42,018 nt of DNA from contig NZ_CAKZYF010000172.1 of assembly GCF_937884665.1 (NCBI RefSeq), positions 1 through 42,018 on the forward strand, read 5' to 3'. Each line of letters opens with the position of its first letter. Positions within the stretch are counted from its first letter, which is position 1. The notes under the pieces are model-generated. The model was not told the DNA's origin. It did not search any database and saw nothing but the letters and a program-made list of their open reading frames with translations. Below are positions 25,469 to 33,520 of this stretch, in pieces. Position numbers and translations under genes: made by a program. Origin of the DNA: an uncultured Allomuricauda sp. (GTDB lineage Bacteria > Bacteroidota > Bacteroidia > Flavobacteriales > Flavobacteriaceae).

Positions 25469-25729
25469 ATGTCTGAAAAAGAAAAGCGATACGAAGAATT
25501 AAAGGAAATAGTGGCAAACTACCTTCCCGAGGATGTCCCTTCCCAAAGTATTTCGCTGGAAAGCCATTTTATCAATGAACTGAACATCAACTCTGCCAAC
25601 CTTGTGGATATCGTCCTGGATGTTGAGGATGCATTCGACATTATGTTGGAAAACGAGGATATGGATAAGATGACCACGGTGCAGGAAGCTTTGCGCATCA
25701 TCGACTTAAAAATTGACAATAAGTCCTAA
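25469..25729 (+). CDS. Acyl carrier protein
   Basis: An 86-residue acidic acyl carrier protein. The phosphopantetheine attachment site is Ser42 in LNINSANLVDIVL; the usual Asp before the Ser is Asn here and the following Leu is Ala, so it differs from the primary AcpP (DSL). Helices II and III (IVLDVEDAFDI, then MTTVQEALRIID) fit the fold. It is encoded directly behind the ketosynthase. It probably carries the chain handled by the ketosynthase, dehydratase and reductase of this operon and delivers it to the type III PKS (inference). Confidence 0.92.
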   Translation: MSEKEKRYEELKEIVANYLPEDVPSQSISLESHFINELNINSANLVDIVLDVEDAFDIMLENEDMDKMTTVQEALRIIDLKIDNKS

Positions 25730-25743
25730 AACCCTTCAATATC

Positions 25744-26169
25744 ATGGACGAATTCATCCAATTTGTACTGAAAAAAGTTAATGTGGACCGGCGATTGCTG
25801 TTACTATATTGCTTGGTATATTTTTTATGGGGCCTTGGAATGAATTGGTTTGGCACTCAAGTGGAAATAGCAAAATTTACCTATTGGTGGCAGGTCATTA
25901 CGTGCTATATTTTATACATGGTCCCTATTTCCTTGGTTTTACGCGGAATGCCCTTTCATGCCCAGTACGCTTACGGACTTGCTGCCATGGGGCTATTGGA
26001 ATTTGGCGGTTACGCTCTAAAAACCTCCTATGCCTACCCGAATAATCTATTAGATAAGCTTTTTGATATTAGAAATTTTAGTCTTGGAATGGCGCTCTTT
26101 TTTGCCCTGTATTTTCCATTAGGGAATTGGGCTGTAGATAGAATTTATAAGATGGTTTTCAAAACATAA
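25744..26169 (+). CDS. Four-helix membrane protein of the type III PKS operon
   Basis: A 141-residue integral membrane protein with about four hydrophobic helices: LLLLYCLVYFLWGLGMNWF, VITCYILYMVPISLVL, YGLAAMGLLEFGGYAL and SLGMALFFALYFPLGNW. No known family is recognised. It is the last gene of the operon, 14 bases after the ACP gene. Its position suggests a role with a membrane-resident lipid product, such as insertion, anchoring of enzymes, or export. There are no catalytic motifs I can point to. Confidence 0.75.
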   Translation: MDEFIQFVLKKVNVDRRLLLLYCLVYFLWGLGMNWFGTQVEIAKFTYWWQVITCYILYMVPISLVLRGMPFHAQYAYGLAAMGLLEFGGYALKTSYAYPNNLLDKLFDIRNFSLGMALFFALYFPLGNWAVDRIYKMVFKT

Positions 26170-26192
26170 CAAAGATTATATAAAGTGTTTAT

Positions 26193-26717
26193 TTAATCAC
26201 TTAATGTGAAAATCATTTTTATGTTGACCAAATTATCTGCTCTGTTTTTTTTGATTTTTATACCGTAGTCCAAGGAATACAAGGAGGTTGTACCTATAAG
26301 TTGTTGCCCTTTTCTTTGAAAGGATATGGTCATCTTTTTTGAAATGCTCTTAATGGTTAAATTTCCCTCAACCAGCAGCTTATCTTCGACTAGGCGCACA
26401 TTTGAACTTTTGAAATATATTTTCGGATAGTCGTCCGTATCAAAGTATTTTCCACTGCGCAGGGACCAGTTCCGAAGTCCATTGTTGGTATCCAGGGTCT
26501 CGGACTGGACCGAACCTTCAAAAACTGATTTTTCCGGATTTTCCCAGTCAATAATCGATTGAGACTCAAACCCCTCGATGGTACCCTTTACTTTTTTCGA
26601 AACAAATTCAAAACGTATTTCTGCACTGCTTATCTCTTTTGAAGTCTTGTGTTGCGCAAAAACCATTGTAGACAACAAAGGGAAAACCAGCAGGAAAAGA
26701 ACAATTCTCATAAGCAA
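26193..26717 (-). CDS. YceI-family exported lipid-binding protein
   Basis: A 174-residue YceI-like protein with a signal peptide ending MVFAQ (about residue 22). YceI proteins form a lipocalin-like barrel that binds polyisoprenoids or other amphiphilic molecules in the periplasm. The family pattern is visible: ISSAEIRFEFVSK, GTIEGFES, GKYFDTDDYPKIYFKSSNV and the final LYSLDYGIKIKK. It is convergent with the type III PKS operon, with 23 bases between stops. This closeness to a gene set for a probable lipid-like product is suggestive but not evidence of a link. Confidence 0.85.
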   Translation of the reverse strand: MLMRIVLFLLVFPLLSTMVFAQHKTSKEISSAEIRFEFVSKKVKGTIEGFESQSIIDWENPEKSVFEGSVQSETLDTNNGLRNWSLRSGKYFDTDDYPKIYFKSSNVRLVEDKLLVEGNLTIKSISKKMTISFQRKGQQLIGTTSLYSLDYGIKIKKNRADNLVNIKMIFTLSD

Positions 26718-27047
26718 AATTTTGCTAAAAGTACGTATTCATTTCTAATAACAATGAAGGGGTATCATTATCATTGCATCTATTTTGTTTAATGCCTCAT
26801 GCGAAAGGAATTTGGGAATACGAAAGGAAAATACGAATCGGAACATTTGTATATCCTATGATTTAAAATAAGCCATTAATGAGAAAAAATAAAATATAAG
26901 TACTTGAAATTCATGGAAATGAAATTTAACTTGCTGATTTTTGAAGTAGTGTTAAAAATCAAAAAATGAAGTTAATTTTTCAGGGAAATGTAGGATTATT
27001 TGTAATTTTCTGTTGGAGATTGCGAAATTCCAATGAGTTAACAAACC
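26718..27047. other. 330-base A/T-rich gap between divergent genes
   Basis: This non-coding gap separates the yceI-like gene (minus) from a small coiled-coil gene (plus), so it must hold both promoters. The minus strand reads TACTTTTA about 15 bases from the yceI start, a near match to the -7 box. For the plus gene I see only TATTTG, one base short of the consensus spacing. I find no RNA gene, repeat or terminator. Confidence 0.45.
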
Positions 27048-27377
27048 ATGAATGATTTAACAAAACGTGATGTAATCCCTACCCAAGAACTACTTATCCG
27101 CTTGGAGAGAAATAAGATGTCCATGCTCAGACTTTCCAGGAAGTTGAGTTCGTATACCTGCGAACCGAACAACAAATCATGTTTTGAAAAGCTGTATGAT
27201 TTAAAACAAGATTTTAAGGACTTTGCCCAAAGGCAAAACCAACTTATGGGTTTGTTGAACAAGAATATCTCGATAGAGGAAAATCTGGGGGATGAAGTTC
27301 GAAAACATCTAAAAAGCTTCAAAAAACTGGAAAGCGCTATGGCCGCCTACCTTTTGGATACCAAACGGTACTATTAG
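27048..27377 (+). CDS. Small coiled-coil hypothetical protein
   Basis: A 109-residue cytoplasmic protein without signal peptide. The sequence is rich in Lys, Asn, Leu and Glu and appears mostly helical, with heptad-like spacing in LIRLERNKMSMLRLSRKL and in the C-terminal KHLKSFKKLESAMAAYL. Two Cys residues lie close together (YTCEPNNKSC). I recognise no family. The gene stands alone, with an A/T-rich 330-base region upstream and the EamA transporter 103 bases downstream. Codon use and the clear ATG support it as a real gene. Confidence 0.65.
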   Translation: MNDLTKRDVIPTQELLIRLERNKMSMLRLSRKLSSYTCEPNNKSCFEKLYDLKQDFKDFAQRQNQLMGLLNKNISIEENLGDEVRKHLKSFKKLESAMAAYLLDTKRYY

Positions 27378-27480
27378 TTGATTTACATTTTTTTATCGTC
27401 CTAAGGGACATTCTTCCCTTTGTTATCCAGATTTATCTAGAAAACCACTGTATTATTGCATGGCACTGTAATCCTGTACC

Positions 27481-28398
27481 ATGACCAAGTCCAGAAATAC
27501 CACGCTTATTGTTCTGGCTTTTTTTGCCATTTATGTAATATGGGGCTCTACCTATTTGCTCAATAAAGTAGCTGTTCTGGAACTGGCTCCATTTATGTTG
27601 GCCTCATTTCGATTTACTACAGCGGGAATTTTGATTTTTATATTGGCACGTCTTATGGGCATTCCAATAAGAATTACCAAAAGACAATGGGTAAACACCA
27701 TCTTTGCCGGCTTTCTCTTTTTGAGTTTTGGCAATGGTGTGGTGGTTTGGGCACTACGTTATGTAGATACTGGTTTCGCTGCACTCGAAATTTCGGCCCA
27801 ACCATTGATTATTCTTTTGATGATGCGTGCACTCGAGGGTAAAAAAATACGACCAATGTCCTTTGTAGGGGTTGTTTTCGGTATAATCGGCATTTACCTT
27901 TTGGTAAGCCAAAAACAAGTGGTTTCCAAGGAAAATTCTGTATTGGGAATGATGATGATTTTTGCATGTATGCTAAGCTGGGCTTACGGGAGTATTTTTG
28001 TGGCGAAAGCGGATTTGCCTTCCAATTATTTTGTCAACACCGGTTATCAAATGTTTACGGGAGGAATTATCCTTGCGATTATGAGCTTCGGTTTTGGAGA
28101 AGATTGGACATCGCCCATATATTGGAGTTTCAATGTGAAATTGGTGATGGGCCTTTTGGTCGTCTTTGGCAGTATCTTGGCCTTTACTTCCTTCAACTAT
28201 CTTTTAAAGGTCGTTTCTCCTGAAAAAGTGGCAACCTCCACTTATGTTAATCCCATAGTCGCTATGCTTCTCGGTTGGTACTTTCTCAAAGAAGAGATTA
28301 CTGCACAATCCATTGTTGCCGCCGTTGTGCTGTTAACAGGTGTTTATTTTATAAATACCAAAAAGACCCTGGCTATTTTTGAACGTTTCAAAAAATAG
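27481..28398 (+). CDS. EamA/DMT-family transporter
   Basis: A 305-residue drug/metabolite transporter with about ten transmembrane helices arranged as two EamA repeats. The first repeat carries YVIWGSTYLLNKVAV and the second LSWAYGSIFVAKADLP, with the end-of-domain motif STYVNPIVAMLLGWYFLKEE typical of the family. It probably exports amino acids, nucleosides or small organic compounds; the substrate cannot be predicted. It is a single gene between two hypothetical proteins, followed by a 140-base gap. Confidence 0.9.
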   Translation: MTKSRNTTLIVLAFFAIYVIWGSTYLLNKVAVLELAPFMLASFRFTTAGILIFILARLMGIPIRITKRQWVNTIFAGFLFLSFGNGVVVWALRYVDTGFAALEISAQPLIILLMMRALEGKKIRPMSFVGVVFGIIGIYLLVSQKQVVSKENSVLGMMMIFACMLSWAYGSIFVAKADLPSNYFVNTGYQMFTGGIILAIMSFGFGEDWTSPIYWSFNVKLVMGLLVVFGSILAFTSFNYLLKVVSPEKVATSTYVNPIVAMLLGWYFLKEEITAQSIVAAVVLLTGVYFINTKKTLAIFERFKK

Positions 28399-28538
28399 AA
28401 TCTTTCAGCCGTAAGGCGGGAAAAAAGAATTGGCGTTGAGTACAATTCAATACAAAAAAGAGCCGCTTCACTACATTTCGTTTTTGAGATGTTCCATCCT
28501 TTAGCATATTTGTAACATCAATCAAAAAACGAACAATC

Positions 28539-29993
28539 ATGAATCAACTTGCAAAAATCCTGGCCCTATTCGTGGCAAAATTAATTTTGATATTGCTCCT
28601 GCTCGGGGGCAATGCCCTTCAGGCGCAACGTAAGAGCACTTCGGTAAGTGTCAAGGACAATGGAAAAACATCGATTTCCGTCAATAATGGTTTCGGCAAA
28701 AACTTTCACGTGGAATTCCAGGGTGATATCAAACTTTCTGAGGATGATTCCGATGTTATTGCCATCTCCTCGGGAGGGTACATGGAAATAAAGCGGTCCG
28801 CTTTTGGAAGTAGGAGACGAATCTTTATTGAGCCCGATGGTTCAGGCCAACTGGTCAAAAAGTATTATGTGGGAGGTTCCCAAAAAGGTTTTGCGGGAGA
28901 AGGACAAAAATGGCTCGCTGAAATCCTTTTGGATGTTGTTCGGACCACTACCTTGGGTTCTGAAGAGCGGGTCGATAGAATTTACAAAAAACGGGGAGCC
29001 TACGGGGTACTAAAGGAGGTGGATTTTATGGATAGCGATTATGTGAAATCCAGATATTTGAAACTTCTTTTAAAGAAAAATTTGAACAATCCAGATGTGA
29101 TATCCGTATTGAACACTATTGGCAGTGATATGGATTCAGATTACCATAAAGCAGACATTCTTAAAAACAGTTTCCGCCAATTTTCATCTACAGATACTCG
29201 ACTATCCGCCTTTATAAATGCGGTCTCCGAAATTGATTCCGATCATCATAAAGCAGAAGTCCTCAAAAAAACGATAAAGGATGGAAATATTGATGAAAAT
29301 CAAATGAAGTCGATGTTCATCATCACAAAGGACATCGATTCAGATAATCACAAATCCAGTGTTCTGCTCGCAGCTTTGGGAAACTACACCCTCAGTGAAA
29401 ATAATGTCAAACTTTTGGCGTCAACCTCCAAGAGCATCGACTCGGACCACCATAGGGCAGAAGTGCTAAAAACAGCAATTTATAAGTCGAATTTACCATC
29501 CGGGGGACTACATACATTTTTGAACGCTTTGGAAGGGATGAGTTCAGACCACCACATTGACGATGTATTGTCCAATATGGTTAGTGATAAAACACTGGAG
29601 CCTTCCACAATTTCCCATGTGCTCAAATGTGTCGCATATATGGATTCTGATAGTCATCAAGCCAATGTGTTGAAAAAGTTGGTGCAATCACAGAAATTGT
29701 CCAATACAAATGTTGAGAATCTGGTTTTGGCACTGAATCGAATCAATTCTGATAGCCATACGGCCAGCGTGCTCAAATATGTAGCTGAACTCAATCTTCG
29801 TGGGGACCAGTTGCTTGCTATATTTGACGCCATCCGTCAAATTGATTCAGATTACCACAAAGCCGAGTCTCTTATACGATTTGCGAATAAAATAGGTCAG
29901 AGTGATTCTGATTTGGTGGATGCCTACCGTTCCACGAGCAGTTCCATAAATTCCGATTCCCATTATCGAAGGGCAATCAATGCCATCCAATAA
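28539..29993 (+). CDS. Secreted protein with ten 34-residue (I/M)DSDxHKAxVL repeats
   Basis: A 484-residue exported protein. A signal peptide ends with NALQAQ (about residue 30), and a beta-rich N-terminal domain without known family spans about 31-150. The rest consists of ten copies of one helical repeat. The motif (I/M)-(D/N/S)-S-D-x-H-K-A-x-V-L-K recurs at residues 165, 199, 233, 267, 301, 335, 369, 403, 436 and 471, that is every 34 residues with one 33 and one 35. The period equals that of TPR, but the consensus is different. The array probably forms an alpha-solenoid for protein contacts. It shares no operon with the neighbours; a LytS-type kinase gene follows. Confidence 0.8.
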   Translation: MNQLAKILALFVAKLILILLLLGGNALQAQRKSTSVSVKDNGKTSISVNNGFGKNFHVEFQGDIKLSEDDSDVIAISSGGYMEIKRSAFGSRRRIFIEPDGSGQLVKKYYVGGSQKGFAGEGQKWLAEILLDVVRTTTLGSEERVDRIYKKRGAYGVLKEVDFMDSDYVKSRYLKLLLKKNLNNPDVISVLNTIGSDMDSDYHKADILKNSFRQFSSTDTRLSAFINAVSEIDSDHHKAEVLKKTIKDGNIDENQMKSMFIITKDIDSDNHKSSVLLAALGNYTLSENNVKLLASTSKSIDSDHHRAEVLKTAIYKSNLPSGGLHTFLNALEGMSSDHHIDDVLSNMVSDKTLEPSTISHVLKCVAYMDSDSHQANVLKKLVQSQKLSNTNVENLVLALNRINSDSHTASVLKYVAELNLRGDQLLAIFDAIRQIDSDYHKAESLIRFANKIGQSDSDLVDAYRSTSSSINSDSHYRRAINAIQ

Positions 29994-30052
29994 TATGCTC
30001 TGTTTCCCAAAATACTGATTTTGGTATAGCCAATATTGAGTATTTTGTGGGT

Positions 30053-31090
30053 ATGGAGGGATTAAAATTTCTTATTGACCGACCCAAAATGCGTAAACAT
30101 CTCTTTTTGATCGTCCTAGGTTTTGCTGTGGGAATACTTTTTTATGCTTTTCACAAATTCAAGGGAATTCCCAACGTTTGGGAGATTTTCCTGAATGGTG
30201 CACTTGGCGTTGCGATAAGCTACATTTTTGATTGGACCAACCTTTTTTTGAACCGAACTATTCACTGGAAAAGACAAACAGGCCTCCGATTGTTCATGGG
30301 CATATTTGTGCACTTAATCGCCGGACTGGCAATTGTTTTTATTGCGTTAAAGCTCTACGGTATTTTTTATCCTACCTATGATTTTTTTGCGTCTCGGGGC
30401 GAGATGGTGTTTTTAAAGATTACGGTGCTATTTTTTTGTGTTGTGCTGATTTACAATATCATCTACTTTGCATACTATTCCTACCAGTACTACATAAAAG
30501 GCCAACTTATGGAATCCCAGTTGCAGCGAAAACAGACCGAGTTGCAGTTAACAGCCTTAAAATCCCAACTGAGCCCCCATTTTTTGTTCAATTGTCTGAA
30601 TGCCTTGTCGGCTCTCGTCACCAAAGATGTAAATGCCGCGGAACAATTCATCCGTTCCTTGGCGACCTCCTACCAATATACTTTGAAAACATACCGAATT
30701 CCTCTGGTGGAAGTTGCTGAAGAATTGAAATTTACGAGATCCTATTACTTTTTGATGAAGACCCGTTTTCAAGGGCAAATCTCCTTGGATGTTGATGTTC
30801 CGGAACCTTTTCTAGGTAGCAAAATACCTCCAATGACCCTGCAGATGTTAGTGGAGAATGCCATTAAGCACAATGTTTCTGATATGGATAATCAGTTGAT
30901 GATAAGGATACGGTACCAAGCCGGGTTTTTGGAAGTGGCCAATACGATTACCAAACCAAGGCTGAGTGCAAAATCTACCCATATTGGTCTACATAATATT
31001 AAATCACGGTACAAGCTATTGATAAAAAAGCCGATAACGGTACAACATGGAACATCTGATTTTAGTGTAAAGCTCCCCGTATTTCAATGA
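30053..31090 (+). CDS. LytS-type sensor histidine kinase
   Basis: A membrane histidine kinase of the LytS/YehU class. Four hydrophobic helices lie in the first 145 residues, with no extracellular sensor domain. The phospho-acceptor block is LKSQLSPHFLFNCLNALSAL with His about residue 176, and the N-box is MLVENAIKHNVSD near 270, followed by IGLHNIKSRY. It should phosphorylate the LytTR regulator encoded two genes on. The ATG at 30053 is preferred over the GTG at 30047. It overlaps the next gene by four bases (ATGA). A weak dyad CCAAAA-N6-TTTTGG lies at 30007-30024 upstream. Confidence 0.92.
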   Translation: MEGLKFLIDRPKMRKHLFLIVLGFAVGILFYAFHKFKGIPNVWEIFLNGALGVAISYIFDWTNLFLNRTIHWKRQTGLRLFMGIFVHLIAGLAIVFIALKLYGIFYPTYDFFASRGEMVFLKITVLFFCVVLIYNIIYFAYYSYQYYIKGQLMESQLQRKQTELQLTALKSQLSPHFLFNCLNALSALVTKDVNAAEQFIRSLATSYQYTLKTYRIPLVEVAEELKFTRSYYFLMKTRFQGQISLDVDVPEPFLGSKIPPMTLQMLVENAIKHNVSDMDNQLMIRIRYQAGFLEVANTITKPRLSAKSTHIGLHNIKSRYKLLIKKPITVQHGTSDFSVKLPVFQ

Positions 31091-32106
31091 AAAAGTTATT
31101 TGTCCACCATCCGCTCTTTCGATTGCTGAGTCCCTTGTTCAGCGGCGCGTTGACCTATCTTCTCATACTTTTGATCAACAATACCCTACAGGACTTAGGT
31201 TCAAATTTCTTCACCCAGGAACTGTATGTATGCATTGTGCTGGCATACATCATCCAGGAGAGCGCAAGGATTAACATACAGTTTTTCAATAGGCTAAAAA
31301 GGCCTAGGTCGTTTTTGGTAAAAGCATTGCTCCATCTGATATCTATTTTGGCGATAACCGTGTTGCTCGTAATCGTCACCATGTATTCCTATTTTGTGCT
31401 GATATTGTCCTACACGCCCAACTACATGGAACTGCTGATTTTCAGCAGTATTTTTTCAACCATATCTGTAATCTATGTCCTTTTGTACATCGGCAATCAA
31501 TTCTTGTTCAAAATAAATACGGATAAGTTGGAAAAAGAGGAATCAGAAAGAAGTAAGATCGAATCGGATTTCAAAAGTTTTAAACAAGAAATCAACCCGC
31601 AGTTATTGTTCGAAAGTCTAGAGACCATTTTGGCATTGATGAAAAAAGATGCGGAAGAAGCAGAAGTGCTCACAGAGAATTTTGCATCTATCTATAGATA
31701 CTTGCTATCTAAAAAAAGGAATGAAATCATCCACTTCGATGAAGAACTATCTGTACTAAAGAGTTTTATTGGTATGGTAAAATACATGCCCTATCGCAAA
31801 TTAAAATTGGGTAAATGCCAGACCAAGGAACCGTTTATTGTACCCGGTAGCCTACTGTATATATTTGAGATGATATTGAAATCAACCATCCCATCTGAAC
31901 AGATATACCTCGTTGTGGACCTAGAGGAAAAAGAAGACTGTATTGAGATTAAATATGAACATCAGGAAAAGTTAAATAAAACATTAAAAACCAATGATTT
32001 GGAATATATTTCAAAAACCTATGAATTGTATAGTTCCAGCGCCTTGGAAGTACTCCACGGAACCCAGATAAAAACCATCAAACTTCCTAAACTCCAGATG
32101 AAATGA
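31087..32106 (+). CDS. LytS-like kinase partner lacking the phospho-acceptor His
   Basis: A 339-residue protein that follows the same plan as its upstream neighbour: four transmembrane helices (within residues 12-142), a coiled-coil linker and a LytS-type His-kinase region. But the key block reads QEINPQLLFESLETILALM, with Gln172 in place of the catalytic His and Glu in place of the Asn. The ATP-binding N-box is also lost (the position reads FEMILKSTIP instead of ENAIKHN), and no GLxN-type G-box remains. It is therefore probably a pseudokinase that pairs with or controls the active kinase. It sits between kinase and regulator with ATGA overlaps on both sides, which argues that it is functional. 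Confidence 0.85.
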   Translation: MKKLFVHHPLFRLLSPLFSGALTYLLILLINNTLQDLGSNFFTQELYVCIVLAYIIQESARINIQFFNRLKRPRSFLVKALLHLISILAITVLLVIVTMYSYFVLILSYTPNYMELLIFSSIFSTISVIYVLLYIGNQFLFKINTDKLEKEESERSKIESDFKSFKQEINPQLLFESLETILALMKKDAEEAEVLTENFASIYRYLLSKKRNEIIHFDEELSVLKSFIGMVKYMPYRKLKLGKCQTKEPFIVPGSLLYIFEMILKSTIPSEQIYLVVDLEEKEDCIEIKYEHQEKLNKTLKTNDLEYISKTYELYSSSALEVLHGTQIKTIKLPKLQMK

Positions 32107-32864
32107 AAGTCGCCATATTGGAAGATGAACCGCTCGCTGCCGAAAAACTTGAACGTTATCTTCAGAAATATAGCGGTACCGTTGAAATTTTAAAAATTCT
32201 TCCTTCACTTGAAAAAGCTTTGCCCTGGTTAGAGGCCCACAAAGAGGATGTGGATCTGTTCTTTATGGATGTACAACTTTCTGACGGTCTTAGTTTTGAA
32301 ATCTTCAATGCGATACAATTGAGCAAACCTGTGATTTTTACAACAGCTTTTGACGAGTTCGCCATTGACGCTTTCAAGGTGAACAGCATAGACTATCTTT
32401 TAAAACCTATAAAGTTCACTGATTTATCAAGGGCCTTGGAAAAGCTAAAAACGTTGAAATCGCAGTTTTTGGATACGGAAAAATTTAAACCCTTGATTAG
32501 GTCAAAAACGAAACATGTACCTAAAGACCGATTTCTAGTGAAAATAGGAAACCATTTGAACGCGATAGCTACGGAGACTGTCAGTGTTTTTTATGCGGAG
32601 GGAAGAGACGTCTATTTGATTACCCAAGAAGGGAAGCGCTACATGATTGAATTTACTTTGGAAAATCTGGAGACGATGACAGATTCCGGCTTGTTTTTTA
32701 GGGTAAACCGTAGTTTTTTGGTGAACCTCAATGCTATTACCGATGTATTGGTCTATTCCAATCGAAGGTTAAAACTCTCGCTTCAACCTCAAATGGGTAA
32801 AGAGGTCATAGTTAGTAGGGAAAAAGTAGGTGATTTTAAAAAATGGTTCGAAGGACTTAATTAG
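32103..32864 (+). CDS. LytTR-family response regulator
   Basis: A 253-residue response regulator. The receiver has the acidic pair E7-D8-E9, phospho-acceptor Asp56 (FFMDVQLSD), Thr80 and Lys101 (DYLLKPIKF). The C-terminal LytTR DNA-binding domain covers about residues 140-250 (YAEGRDVYLIT, FRVNRSFLVNLNAI, VIVSREKVGDFKKW). It is the third gene of the kinase operon and overlaps the pseudokinase by four bases. The target promoters cannot be read from the window. Its end overlaps by eight bases the end of the convergent Crp/Fnr gene. Confidence 0.95.
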   Translation: MKVAILEDEPLAAEKLERYLQKYSGTVEILKILPSLEKALPWLEAHKEDVDLFFMDVQLSDGLSFEIFNAIQLSKPVIFTTAFDEFAIDAFKVNSIDYLLKPIKFTDLSRALEKLKTLKSQFLDTEKFKPLIRSKTKHVPKDRFLVKIGNHLNAIATETVSVFYAEGRDVYLITQEGKRYMIEFTLENLETMTDSGLFFRVNRSFLVNLNAITDVLVYSNRRLKLSLQPQMGKEVIVSREKVGDFKKWFEGLN

Positions 32865-33435
32865 TCGGGTCTTCTTTCTGCTCTAGTTGTTTCAATGCAC
32901 GGTTTAGACTTCTAACGGTAACCCCAATGTAATTGGCAATATCTTTTTTGGGAAGTACCGTGATCAAATCAGGAAAAAGTTTTTGTAAACGTAGCACATT
33001 GTCCTCAATGGGGTGGGAATGTTGATACGAATGTCTTGGTGCTTTATATCTAATTTTATCGGCAAGTGCTTTCATTACCAAGTTGTTAAAGACCTCATCT
33101 TTTTTGAGCAATTGGTTGTATGTACTGTGCGAAAACGAATAGGTTTCCAAATAGGTCACAGCAGTTACGGAACAAATGGTAAGTTTTTCGCTGAACACTT
33201 CCAATTCCCCAAATTCCATTCCTTCCCCTAAAAACTCCTGGATGAACTCCTTTCCGTTTTCATCAGAAATAGCACATTTTACAATGCCACTCTTTATAAG
33301 ATAAACCGTGCTATACCGATGGTCTTGCTCCAAAATAGTTTGCTTCGGACCAAAGGCATTGACTTCTATTCTATACGTGCCCTTTTTTCTGAGTTCCTCA
33401 ATGTAGGGAATAAATCTCTGGTTGGTGCGTATCAT
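32857..33435 (-). CDS. Crp/Fnr-family transcriptional regulator
   Basis: A 192-residue regulator. The N-terminal 120 residues form a cyclic-nucleotide-binding-type beta barrel (VYLIKSGIVKCAIS, FIQEFLGEGMEFGELEVFSEKLTI), without the residues that would prove cAMP binding. A C-terminal winged HTH follows (LPKKDIANYIGVTVRSLNRAL). No Fnr-type cysteine cluster is seen. It is divergent from an MFS exporter with 85 bases between. A perfect TATTTTTG box and two linked GGGACAAA/TTTGTCCC half-sites lie in that gap, so autoregulation and control of the exporter are plausible. Confidence 0.9.
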   Translation of the reverse strand: MIRTNQRFIPYIEELRKKGTYRIEVNAFGPKQTILEQDHRYSTVYLIKSGIVKCAISDENGKEFIQEFLGEGMEFGELEVFSEKLTICSVTAVTYLETYSFSHSTYNQLLKKDEVFNNLVMKALADKIRYKAPRHSYQHSHPIEDNVLRLQKLFPDLITVLPKKDIANYIGVTVRSLNRALKQLEQKEDPTN

Positions 33436-33447
33436 TTCTAAGGATTA

Positions 33448-33495
33448 GGGACAAATGTCCTTTTTTCGGCCGGTAAGAACTGATTTCTTTGTCCC
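33448..33495. promoter_or_regulatory. Candidate Crp/Fnr operator: linked palindromes
   Basis: GGACA-AA-TGTCC (33449-33460) is a perfect 5-base dyad. GGGACAAA (33448-33455) and TTTGTCCC (33488-33495) are also perfect 8-base inverted repeats 32 bases apart. They lie in the divergent gap between the Crp/Fnr regulator and the MFS exporter, next to the candidate -7 box of the regulator. The binder is inferred from position. Confidence 0.5.
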
Positions 33496-33503
33496 CAAAA
33501 ATA
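33496..33503 (-). promoter_or_regulatory. Candidate -7 box for the Crp/Fnr regulator
   Basis: The minus strand reads TATTTTTG, a perfect TAnnTTTG match about 60 bases before the regulator ATG. It directly abuts the outer half-site of the inverted repeat. No clear -33 TTTG box is visible. Confidence 0.4.
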
Positions 33504-33520
33504 GATGATTCCTAGGGTAG

